From Microbulbifer guangxiensis (GTDB lineage Bacteria > Pseudomonadota > Gammaproteobacteria > Pseudomonadales > Cellvibrionaceae), in assembly GCF_021729075.1 (NCBI RefSeq), contig NZ_JAJSAQ010000001.1, positions 381,997-445,996 on the forward strand: a stretch of 64,000 nt of DNA, in the 5' to 3' direction. Positions 12,524-20,216 of this stretch are shown here, piece by piece. Both the position numbers and the translations under genes were made by a program. Position 1 is the stretch's first letter. Each line of letters opens with the position of its first letter. A model generated the notes under the pieces. It saw only the letters and a program-made list of their open reading frames with translations. It ran no database searches and was not told the DNA's origin.

Positions 12524-14539
12524 ATGAGCGACCTGCCCCACCGGCTGACCACAATTGAACACATCGAGATTCCCTTACCGGACGGGGGCTGGCTCGCCGC
12601 GCGGATCTGGATGCCCGAGGATGCGTCGAGCAACCCGGTACCAGCGATCATGGAATACATTCCCTATCGCAAGCGGGACAAGACCCGCTACAGGGATGCC
12701 CTGATGCATCCCTACCTGGCAGGGAACGGCTACGCCTGCGTCCGCGTCGACCTGCGTGGCAGCGGTGAATCCAGCGGCATCATGACAGACCAGTACCGGG
12801 AACAGGAACTCAGCGACGGTGTCGAGGCCATCCGCTGGATTGCCCGGCAGCGCTGGTGTAACGGCAGTGTCGGCATGCAGGGTATCTCGTGGGGCGGTTT
12901 CAATGCCCTGCAGGTGGCTGCGCGGGCACCGGAGGAGCTCAAGGCAATCATCTCCTGCTGCTCCACCGATGACCTGTACAAGGACAACATGCACTACATG
13001 GGTGGCTGCCTGCTCACGGACAACCTGTCCGAAGCGACCACCATGTTTTCCATCAATACCTGCCCGCCGGATCCGCAGCTGGTGGGGGAAAAATGGCGTT
13101 CCATGTGGCTCGAGCGGTTGCGGGAGAGCGGGCTCTGGCTCGATATCTGGCTTCGACACCAGTACAGGGACAGCTACTGGGAACACGGATCTGTCAGTGA
13201 GCAGTACGAGTCCATCCGCTGCCCGGCGATGCTGGTGGGCGGCTGGGCTGACGGCTACACCAATGCGATTTTCCGGCTGTTACAGCACCTCCGGGTACCG
13301 CGGCTGGCCCTGATCGGCCCCTGGGGCCACAAATATCCCCATCAGGGCATCCCCGGCCCGGCGATCGGTTTTCTGCAGGAATCCCTGCGTTGGTGGGATC
13401 ACTGGCTGAAAGATCGTGACACCGGCATCATGAGTGAGCCCATGTTGCGTGCATGGATGCAGGACAGCGTGCCGCCCACCACATACTATCACCAGCGTCC
13501 GGGTCGCTGGATTGGTGAAGACAGCTGGCCCTCCGACAATGTCGTCGAGCGTGTCTACGAGCTCTCCGCCTATCGCATCCTGTTCGGCAATGAACCGCCC
13601 TGCGTGATGGAAAATGTGCTATCGGTACGGTCTCCGCTGAGTGTGGGCCTGTTTGCGGGCAAGTGGTGTTCCTACACTGCCGCACCCGACCTGCCCCACG
13701 ACCAGCGTCAGGAAGACGGCGGCGCACTGGTGTTCCAGAGCGCGCCGCTGGATGACGACCTCGAGATCCTGGGTTCCCCGCGTCTGGAGGTGGAGCTCAC
13801 TGCGAACCGACCAGTCGCCATGATCGCGGTGCGTCTCTCGGATGTCGGCACCGATGGCGCAGCAACCCGGGTGACCTACGGTCTTTTCAACCTGACCCAC
13901 CGCCACGGCCACGACAAGCCGGAAGAGCTGGTGCCGGGGCGTAAGTACCGCTTCCGGGTCGATATGAACTATGTTGCGCAGAAGTTTCCCCGCGGCCACC
14001 GGTTGCGCATCAGCGTCTCCACCTCCTACTGGGCGCTCGCCTGGCCGCCACCACGGCCGGTCAAACTGGAAATTTATTGTGATACCAGCAACCTGGTATT
14101 GCCCCTGCGCAGGGCCCGCCCGGAGGATCAGGAAATCCACTTTGCCCCGGTGAAGATGGCAGAGCCACTCAATCAGGAATATGTTCAGCCTCCCCACAAT
14201 AACTGGCTGGTACATCAGGACCTTGCCGAGGATATCTCGACACTGGAAGTGATCAAGGATGATGGTCTGATCCGCATCGACGAAATCGACCTGGAATTCG
14301 CCAGCCGCACCTGGAACTGGTACACGTTTCAGGAAAATGATTTCAATTCACTGAGAGCGGAAACCCGCACCGAGCGCACCTTTGCCCGGAAAGACTGGAA
14401 CGTACGCACAACGACCCGCACCGTGCTGACGGCCGACGCCGACAATTTTTATATCCACGCCGAGCTGGATGCCTGGGAGGGGGAGTACCGGGTGTACACG
14501 CAGCTGTGGGAACGCACGATTCCGCGGCAATTCCTCTAG
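12524..14539 (+). CDS. CocE/NonD family serine hydrolase
   Basis: This 671-residue protein belongs to the CocE/X-Pro dipeptidyl-peptidase (S15) group, which hydrolyses esters or peptide-like amides. The alpha/beta hydrolase domain (about 1-310) carries the nucleophile in GISWGG (Ser near 125), the acid Asp in GGWADGYT and the His in GPWGHKYPH. A jelly-roll C-terminal domain follows from about 350, with the typical PRGHRLRISVSTSYWALAWPP stretch split across two strands. There is no signal peptide, so it should be cytoplasmic. It is 15 bases after the ATP-grasp gene. A ligase paired with an amide or ester hydrolase suggests making and breaking of the same kind of bond, but the substrate is unknown. 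Confidence 0.85.
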   Translation: MSDLPHRLTTIEHIEIPLPDGGWLAARIWMPEDASSNPVPAIMEYIPYRKRDKTRYRDALMHPYLAGNGYACVRVDLRGSGESSGIMTDQYREQELSDGVEAIRWIARQRWCNGSVGMQGISWGGFNALQVAARAPEELKAIISCCSTDDLYKDNMHYMGGCLLTDNLSEATTMFSINTCPPDPQLVGEKWRSMWLERLRESGLWLDIWLRHQYRDSYWEHGSVSEQYESIRCPAMLVGGWADGYTNAIFRLLQHLRVPRLALIGPWGHKYPHQGIPGPAIGFLQESLRWWDHWLKDRDTGIMSEPMLRAWMQDSVPPTTYYHQRPGRWIGEDSWPSDNVVERVYELSAYRILFGNEPPCVMENVLSVRSPLSVGLFAGKWCSYTAAPDLPHDQRQEDGGALVFQSAPLDDDLEILGSPRLEVELTANRPVAMIAVRLSDVGTDGAATRVTYGLFNLTHRHGHDKPEELVPGRKYRFRVDMNYVAQKFPRGHRLRISVSTSYWALAWPPPRPVKLEIYCDTSNLVLPLRRARPEDQEIHFAPVKMAEPLNQEYVQPPHNNWLVHQDLAEDISTLEVIKDDGLIRIDEIDLEFASRTWNWYTFQENDFNSLRAETRTERTFARKDWNVRTTTRTVLTADADNFYIHAELDAWEGEYRVYTQLWERTIPRQFL

Positions 14540-14579
14540 TGAACGCCACTCTTGTATTCAGGGTTGCCGGGGAAAAAGC

Positions 14580-15170
14580 TCAGAACTGCTGAAAAACGGT
14601 CATCACCGCAATGAGAATGAACCAGATGGCAATCCAGATCCACTGGGTCCAGCTGCGCGGTTCACCGGCACCGGAAGCAGCCACCGGCGCACTGGCTTCG
14701 CGCACTTTCGACAGGTCGAGGGTATGGCGCGTGAGCTCCGGCCCCTGGTACACATAAACGCGTCGCGCCCCGGCCCCCAGCCCCAGCTCCTGAAAGGCTC
14801 GGACCTCCACCTCTGTCAGTCCACCCTGGTTTTTCTCCATCGGCTGCAGGACCAGGTTGGCCGGCGATGAGAAGACCCGCTCTGCACCCAGCTTCTCGAA
14901 AATCCCCTCCAGCAGCAGTTCGGCCGCCTTGAAATGCGCCAGCAGGCTGCGGGGATGGGAAAAAGGGTTGATCACCTCCACTTCAGCGCTGGAGGCCGAC
15001 GAAGCCCGGTTACCCAGCGCCACCCGTTTACCACGGCGCTTGCCCTTGCGGATGGCAACCAGCGGCGCCTCATCAAAGATCCGCCCGGAGTCGATATCGG
15101 TCACCCGGATACGCTTCTCCCACAGCTGCATGTACAGCGTGCTGTCACTGCCTTTGATCAGGTCTTTCAT
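14580..15170 (-). CDS. Reduced MreB-like protein with C-terminal membrane anchor
   Basis: Residues about 8-145 of this 196-residue protein follow the first subdomain of MreB in order: a first strand (TLYMQLWEKRIRV, in place of the phosphate-1 loop LYIDLGTANT), FDEAPLVAIRKGK, VINPFSHPRSLLAHF, and RAFQELGLGAGARRVYVYQGPE. Full MreB is about 345 residues, so the second half of the actin fold is absent. The nucleotide-binding DLGT is replaced by QLWE, so ATP binding is unlikely. A hydrophobic helix at about 174-194 (WIWIAIWFILIAV) should anchor it in the membrane. It is convergent with the CocE gene. Similarity to MreB is from recognition; function is unknown. Confidence 0.6.
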   Translation of the reverse strand: MKDLIKGSDSTLYMQLWEKRIRVTDIDSGRIFDEAPLVAIRKGKRRGKRVALGNRASSASSAEVEVINPFSHPRSLLAHFKAAELLLEGIFEKLGAERVFSSPANLVLQPMEKNQGGLTEVEVRAFQELGLGAGARRVYVYQGPELTRHTLDLSKVREASAPVAASGAGEPRSWTQWIWIAIWFILIAVMTVFQQF

Positions 15171-15241
15171 CTTCCGGGCTCCGCGATGAACAGGCGTATC
15201 TTCACTATTCTAGAAGCCCGGCGCCGCAGCGATTGTGCTCG

Positions 15242-16465
15242 CTAGAGGACCCCGCCGTCCCGTAGCGCGGCTATTTCATCGTCGGATTTCCCCAGCAGGT
15301 CGCGCAAAACCGCGTTGGTATGCTCGCCGAGCACAGGCGGCGCCTGGTCATACTCGAGTGGCGACTCGGAAAACAGCGCCGGGTTGCGTACCGTGCGCAC
15401 TTTACCGGCCACCGGGTGCTCCTGCTCGATCACCATGCCTCGGGCCTGCACCTGTGGGTCGGCAAATACCTCGTCAAGGGTATTGATGGGGCCGCAGGGA
15501 ACATGGGCCTCACTCAGTTTTTCCAGCCACCAGCCCGATTCCCGTTCCCGGGTGGCGGCCTCGATCAGCGGCACCAACTGCTCGCGGGCCAGAACCCGCG
15601 CGGAATTGGTGGCGTACGCGGCTTGCCCGGGCAAGTCGTCGAGACCGGCGATATTGCAGAAGCGCTTGAATTGTTCGTCGTTACCAACCGCCAGCATGAA
15701 GTATCCGTCCTTCGACGGCACCGCCTGGTAGGGCACGATATTCGGGTGACCGGTACCCTGGCGCTGCGGAGCTTTGCCCGAAGTCAGGTAGTTCTGCGCC
15801 TGGTTGGCAAGCCAGGCCACCTGGGTATCGAGCAGAGCCAGGTCGATATGCTGTCCGACACCGGTGTGCTGCCGGTGCACCACCGCCGCCAGCACGGAAG
15901 ACACGGCATACATTCCGGTCATCAGATCGGCCACCGCCACGCCGACTTTCTGTGGTCCGGCCCCCGGCTGGCCCTCCGGCACACCGGTAATACTCATCAG
16001 GCCGCCCATGCCCTGGATCATGGCATCGTAACCGGCCCGGTTGCGGTAGGGCCCGGTCTGCCCGAAGCCGGTGATGGAGCAGTAGATGATGCCGGGATTG
16101 ATGGCCTTGATGGACTCGTAATCGAGTCCGTACTTCGCGAGCCCGCCAACCTTGTAATTTTCCAGCAGGATGTCGCTCTCCGCTGCCAGCGCACGGATGA
16201 TTTCCTGGCCCCCTTCGCGGGTAATATCCACCGTAATCGACTTCTTGCCGCGATTGGCACTGAGGTAATAGGCGGCATCGGCAGTATCCGCCCCCTGCTG
16301 ATCCTTCAGGTAGGGGGGGCCCCAGTGACGGGTGTCATCGCCCTTTTCCGGTCGCTCGACCTTGATGACTTCGGCACCGAAATCGGCAAAGACCTGGCCC
16401 GCCCAGGGGCCGGCGAGAATGCGGCTGAGATCCAGAACTTTCAGGTGGGAAAGGGGGCCGGACAT
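15242..16465 (-). CDS. CaiB/BaiF CoA-transferase, glutarate CoA-transferase-like
   Basis: This 407-residue class III CoA-transferase should move CoA between carboxylic acids through an enzyme-bound anhydride. The Rossmann-like start (LSHLKVLDLSRILAGPWAG), the segment SITGFGQTGPY and the helix with the likely catalytic Asp180 (VAVADLMTGMYA) are intact. The overall run of sequence is very close to what I recall of the Pseudomonas succinyl-CoA:glutarate CoA-transferase beside gcdH, so glutarate is the best guess for the acceptor. A glutaryl-CoA dehydrogenase lies 13 kb away at 29388. The start at 16465 is preceded by GAGGAG. The frame could extend seven codons further upstream. Confidence 0.85.
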   Translation of the reverse strand: MSGPLSHLKVLDLSRILAGPWAGQVFADFGAEVIKVERPEKGDDTRHWGPPYLKDQQGADTADAAYYLSANRGKKSITVDITREGGQEIIRALAAESDILLENYKVGGLAKYGLDYESIKAINPGIIYCSITGFGQTGPYRNRAGYDAMIQGMGGLMSITGVPEGQPGAGPQKVGVAVADLMTGMYAVSSVLAAVVHRQHTGVGQHIDLALLDTQVAWLANQAQNYLTSGKAPQRQGTGHPNIVPYQAVPSKDGYFMLAVGNDEQFKRFCNIAGLDDLPGQAAYATNSARVLAREQLVPLIEAATRERESGWWLEKLSEAHVPCGPINTLDEVFADPQVQARGMVIEQEHPVAGKVRTVRNPALFSESPLEYDQAPPVLGEHTNAVLRDLLGKSDDEIAALRDGGVL

Positions 16466-16634
16466 AAACTCCTCACTGTGTGGCATTTCTTATGCAAATT
16501 TTTGTGGCCCGCAGCCTACCAGATTCCTCCGTGCACTGTTCACTCCCGTGACCAGCGCCCAGCAGAAAAGTGGACAGGAACACGAATGGCCGTAAACTGG
16601 TGGCGATTGCGAAAACAACAACGGGAGCGGCGAC

Positions 16635-16961
16635 ATGGCTGCCAACAGCGAGACCAGTGAGAAAAGATTTTCCTCCTTCCGGGAGTTTTACCCCTTTTAC
16701 CTGAACGAACACCGCAACCTGACCTGCCGCCGGCTGCATTTCGCCGGTACGGCGCTGGTGATCGGCCTGGTCATCACCGCCATCACCAGTGGCAACCTGG
16801 CGTGGCTGATTGCGGTACCCTTCACGGGCTACGGTTTTGCCTGGGTAGGTCATTTCTTCTTCGAGCACAACCGCCCGGCCACCTTCAAGCACCCGTTTTA
16901 CAGCCTGTGGGGCGACTTCGTCATGTTCAAGGACATGCTGATCGGCCGCATTGACCGCTGA
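16635..16961 (+). CDS. Mpo1-like / DUF962 membrane protein
   Basis: This 108-residue protein is a DUF962 (Mpo1-like) member. It has the family signature FYPFYLNEHRN then CRRLHFAGT, two short hydrophobic segments (about 38-52 and 54-70), and the second conserved block GHFFFEHNRPATFKHP. In yeast, Mpo1 is an iron-dependent dioxygenase of 2-hydroxy fatty acid alpha-oxidation that uses conserved His residues. The His residues in LNEH, RLHF, GHFFFEH and FKHP are in the matching places. Whether bacterial members do the same reaction is not established. It is divergent from the CoA-transferase and ends 15 bases before the convergent tyrR stop. Confidence 0.85.
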   Translation: MAANSETSEKRFSSFREFYPFYLNEHRNLTCRRLHFAGTALVIGLVITAITSGNLAWLIAVPFTGYGFAWVGHFFFEHNRPATFKHPFYSLWGDFVMFKDMLIGRIDR

Positions 16962-16976
16962 GCCCGGGATACCGCG

Positions 16977-18404
16977 TTACTCCCGCTTGCGTGGGCCCCG
17001 GCTGCCGAGCCCGTGCTCCCGCAGCTTGTTGGCCACCGCAGTGTGGGAGAGCTTCAGCCGCGCACCCAGCTCCCTGCTGCTGGGGTAGCGCGCCAGCATC
17101 TCCTGTAACAGCTGTTTCTCAACGCTGCGCATGATCTCCCGGAATGTCATCCCCTCGCCCCAATCCTCCCAGGGTGTCAGTGACACCGGCTGCAGCGCCG
17201 GCAGGTCAGTCTCTTGCAGCTCCTCAGCACCCCGCCGGCGACAACGGCTCCAGGCCTCCGCCAGGTGATCTCGCAGTTCAGTAAAGTTACCCGGCCAGTC
17301 GTGTCCCCGCAGCTGTGCAATGCACGCCTCGCTCAGGGACGCGGAACCACAATCCTCCGGCAAGGCACGGGCGAACCGCTCCAGTTCTCCGCGCATCTGG
17401 CGCAGCGGAGGGAGGTGTAACGTGAGACTGGAAAACAGCTGTCCCAGAGCCGGCAGCAGCGCACCGGGATCGCGACAGGTCGCCACTAACCGCAACTCCC
17501 CGGGGCACTGGCGGAGCCGGCGAACCAGCTGGGCGGCCTCGCTGGCGGAGAGCTGGTCCAGGTCGTCCAGAATCAGTGTCCCCCGGTCGGGCAGGCGACC
17601 GCTGTCGCGGGGCAACCCCGCTCCACAGCGCCAGCGCAGGCAGCGACCGCCAGCGGCAAGTGGCGACAGGAAATGGAACGCGCCGGCAAACGTGGATTTC
17701 CCGGTGCCCGGCTCCCCACAGATCAACACCGGCGAGCCCAGCGCAGCCATGTCCTGTAGTTGCAGACAGGATTCCCGGCGGTGCCCATAGTCCCAGAGAA
17801 TCGCCAGATCGCCGGCCTCGTCGACGGTCGCATTGGCAGGATCAGGGCTCAGGGTAATCACCGCACCGGCCAGGGAGTCGATGGTGGCGGGACTGTCCTG
17901 AACGGGAATCGGCGTCCACTCCAGCTGGAAAGCGCGCCCGCGGACGGTTACCGGCACCCCAAAGCGCGGCGCCGTCAGGTCCCGCAGCAGCTCGTCAAGT
18001 CGCAGGTCCGGGAAAAACCGCTGTAACTGCAGCCCCGGCACCCGGTCGAGACTCACACCGAAAGCGCGTGCCGCAGCCAGGTTGGCGGCCACGATGTGTC
18101 CCTCCCGGTCCACCGAGAGCACCGGCTCCGACACGTGGCGCAGCAGCGTATCCAGCTCGAAGTGCCGTCGCTCTGAAGGAATCAGGCTGATCCGGCGCAC
18201 CCGGCGGATGCCCGGCACTCGTTCCAGAGCCTTTTCAATGGCCCGGTACTGGGTCACCAGCAGTCCGGGGACATGGAGATAGACCTTGTCACCGCTGTCC
18301 CCACCCAGTTCTCCGGAGACCACATTGACCCGAAAATCGGTGAAAATGTGCATTATCTCCTGCAGAATCCCCACGCGATTAGCGCAAGTTATCTCGATCC
18401 TCAC
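16977..18404 (-). CDS. tyrR: TyrR/PhhR-type aromatic amino acid regulator
   Basis: TyrR-type proteins sense aromatic amino acids and control their transport and metabolism. In Pseudomonas the homologue PhhR activates phhA. This 475-residue protein has an ACT domain at 1-70 (MRIEITCANRVG), a PAS domain near 80-160, an AAA+ core with Walker A GEPGTGKST at 230-238 and Walker B LILDDLD at 277-283, and a TyrR-type helix-turn-helix at about 443-466. The GAFTGA loop that contacts sigma-54 is missing and the AAA+ domain is shortened, as in E. coli TyrR. The start is GTG. A perfect TyrR box lies 9-26 bases upstream of it, suggesting autorepression. It is divergent from phhA. Confidence 0.93.
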   Translation of the reverse strand: MRIEITCANRVGILQEIMHIFTDFRVNVVSGELGGDSGDKVYLHVPGLLVTQYRAIEKALERVPGIRRVRRISLIPSERRHFELDTLLRHVSEPVLSVDREGHIVAANLAAARAFGVSLDRVPGLQLQRFFPDLRLDELLRDLTAPRFGVPVTVRGRAFQLEWTPIPVQDSPATIDSLAGAVITLSPDPANATVDEAGDLAILWDYGHRRESCLQLQDMAALGSPVLICGEPGTGKSTFAGAFHFLSPLAAGGRCLRWRCGAGLPRDSGRLPDRGTLILDDLDQLSASEAAQLVRRLRQCPGELRLVATCRDPGALLPALGQLFSSLTLHLPPLRQMRGELERFARALPEDCGSASLSEACIAQLRGHDWPGNFTELRDHLAEAWSRCRRRGAEELQETDLPALQPVSLTPWEDWGEGMTFREIMRSVEKQLLQEMLARYPSSRELGARLKLSHTAVANKLREHGLGSRGPRKRE

Positions 18405-18412
18405 CGTGCACC

Positions 18413-18430
18413 TGTAAACTTTTGTTTACA
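18413..18430. promoter_or_regulatory. Perfect TyrR box
   Basis: TGTAAA at 18413-18418 and TTTACA at 18425-18430, separated by six bases, exactly match the TyrR consensus TGTAAA-N6-TTTACA. The site is 9 bases upstream of the tyrR GTG and 145 bases upstream of phhA. Bound TyrR would probably block tyrR itself and could act on the divergent phhA promoter. Confidence 0.88.
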
Positions 18431-18542
18431 AGAAGTGTAGCGCTGAAGCCCGCAACAGGACAATCCGACCGATCCCGTCCTCCCCACCGGCTGCATCGGA
18501 GCCTAAGAATAGGTGTCCAACCTAATAAGAAGAGTTGAGGTA

Positions 18543-18556
18543 ACCCGCGAGCGGGT
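18543..18556 (+). promoter_or_regulatory. Tight hairpin in the phhA leader
   Basis: ACCCGC, a two-base loop GA, and GCGGGT form a perfect 6-bp hairpin seven bases before the GAGGAG ribosome-binding site of phhA. It could affect translation or transcript stability, or be incidental. The two-base loop would force the closing pair open in RNA. Confidence 0.3.
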
Positions 18557-18575
18557 CTCACAGAGGAGCAGCCGA

Positions 18576-19391
18576 ATGAAAAGTGACAGCAAAAGCAGCG
18601 GCAAGAAAGGCACCAAGTACGTTGCCCGGGAGCCGGATGCCGACGGCATCATCCACTATTCCGACGTGGAGCATGACACCTGGCGGCGACTGATCGAGCG
18701 CCAGCGCAAGATCATCCCGGGACGGGCCTGTGATGAATACCTGCACGGTTTGGAGCTTCTCGACCTTCCTACTGACCGCATTCCCCAACTGCATGAAGTC
18801 AGTGACGTGCTGCGGCGCGAAACCGGCTGGGAAGTCGCCCGGGTGCCGGCACTGATCGGATTCGAGACCTTTTTCGGGCTGTTGGCGGACCGCAAGTTTC
18901 CGGTGGCCACTTTCATTCGCACGCCCGAAGAATTCGATTACCTGCAGGAACCGGACATCTTCCACGAGATCTTCGGCCACTGCGCCATGCTCACCAATCC
19001 CGCGTTTGCCAATTTCACCCAGAAGTACGGTGAACAGGGCCTCGCCGCATCCCCCAAGGAACGGGCCTACCTGGCCCGCCTGTACTGGTTCACCGTGGAA
19101 TTTGGCCTGCTGCAGACCAGCGACGGCTTGCGTATCTACGGTGGCGGCATCCTGTCCTCACCGAAAGAGACACTCTACGCACTCAGTAATGAGCCCGCGC
19201 GCTATGACTTCGATGTGCTGGATGCCCTGCGCACCCCCTACCGCATCGATATCGTGCAGCCGATCTACTACATGCTGAATGACCTGCAGCAGCTCCAACA
19301 GCTGACCGAGATCGACCTCATGGCCAAAGTCCGCGAGGCCATCGAGCTGGGATTGTTTGAGCCCCGCTTCCCGCCTAAAGACGCCGCCTGA
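18576..19391 (+). CDS. phhA: Phenylalanine 4-monooxygenase
   Basis: PhhA hydroxylates phenylalanine to tyrosine with oxygen and a tetrahydropterin cofactor, the first step of phenylalanine catabolism through homogentisate. The 271-residue protein is the compact bacterial catalytic domain. The iron ligands are H130 and H135 in HEIFGHC and E175 in WFTVEFGLL. The start at 18576 has a strong GAGGAG seven bases upstream; the frame is open 63 bases further. The pterin-recycling dehydratase PhhB, often adjacent in Pseudomonas, is not here. Divergent tyrR and the TyrR box indicate control by aromatic amino acids. Confidence 0.97.
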   Translation: MKSDSKSSGKKGTKYVAREPDADGIIHYSDVEHDTWRRLIERQRKIIPGRACDEYLHGLELLDLPTDRIPQLHEVSDVLRRETGWEVARVPALIGFETFFGLLADRKFPVATFIRTPEEFDYLQEPDIFHEIFGHCAMLTNPAFANFTQKYGEQGLAASPKERAYLARLYWFTVEFGLLQTSDGLRIYGGGILSSPKETLYALSNEPARYDFDVLDALRTPYRIDIVQPIYYMLNDLQQLQQLTEIDLMAKVREAIELGLFEPRFPPKDAA

Positions 19392-19403
19392 GGCGCACTT
19401 TTT

Positions 19404-19430
19404 GCCGGCTTGGGGCACCCCCGAGCCGGC
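19404..19430. repeat. Inverted repeat after phhA
   Basis: GCCGGCT at 19404-19410 and AGCCGGC at 19424-19430 form a 7-bp stem that starts 12 bases after the phhA stop. It is flanked by five T residues before and, after a G, five A residues, which lengthen the stem. This is the reverse of the usual A-stem-T order, so it is a poor terminator for plus-strand transcripts, although its place suggests a 3'-end role. Confidence 0.45.
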
Positions 19431-19638
19431 GAAAAATTCAACTACCAGCAGCATTTTTTGGAGACTATCGTTACGGCATCTGGTGGCGCGTTAGCCAACC
19501 GATTCCCGACGGGTCGCCCTGTTAGGGTCGGATGACAGCAAGGCGCGTAAATGGGCCGGAGTATTTTGTACCACTGCCGGCTGCAAAAGCATCGCCGAGG
19601 GAGATATTCCCCCGCCCAAACGGGAGGCTTTTAGCATT

Positions 19639-20121
19639 ATGTCCTCACTTGATGCGATCGACAGACAACTTCTTGCCATATTGCAATCAGATGTTAGCCT
19701 CTCCATCGAGGAACTGGCGGAGCGGGTCGGGCTGACCAAGACCCCCTGCTGGCGCCGGGTGCAGAAGCTGGAGAAAAGCGGCATCATCCGCCGCAAGGTG
19801 GCCCTGCTCAACGCCGAGATTCTCGGCCTGCCGGTCTCGGTCTTTGCCCAGGTCAAAACCGACCAGCACACGGCAGAGTGGGCGGACGCTTTCGCGGCGC
19901 ACATCGCCACCCTCCCGGAAGTGGTGGACTGCTACCGCATGGCCGGCGACTACGACTACCTCCTGCGCATCGTCGTCAGCGATATCGCGGCCTACGACCG
20001 CTTCTACAAGGAGCTGATCCGCCACGTCGGCATCAGCGATATCGTGTCGAATTTCGCCATGGAGCAGATCAAGAGCACCACGGAGCTGCCAATTCCTTCT
20101 GGCGACAAAGAGAAAGAATAA
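19639..20121 (+). CDS. Lrp/AsnC family transcriptional regulator
   Basis: This 160-residue protein is a feast/famine regulator. The amino-terminal helix-turn-helix (LDAIDRQLLAILQ, then LSIEELAERVGLTKTPCWRRVQ) is followed by the C-terminal RAM ligand-binding domain, with VVDCYRMAGDYDYLLRIV as its central strands. Length is typical. Such proteins usually respond to an amino acid and often control a neighbour. The class V PLP enzyme 95 bases downstream and phhA 247 bases upstream are both possible targets. The ligand is unknown. A GGAGG-like site precedes the ATG. Confidence 0.93.
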   Translation: MSSLDAIDRQLLAILQSDVSLSIEELAERVGLTKTPCWRRVQKLEKSGIIRRKVALLNAEILGLPVSVFAQVKTDQHTAEWADAFAAHIATLPEVVDCYRMAGDYDYLLRIVVSDIAAYDRFYKELIRHVGISDIVSNFAMEQIKSTTELPIPSGDKEKE

Positions 20122-20216
20122 ACCGGCGGCGCGCCTCGGTACCGTGAGCGCGCCCGCTGCACAATAATCGGCCGCGCGCTCCCGCACAGCGGTCACAGTA
20201 GTTTTTTGAGGTAACG

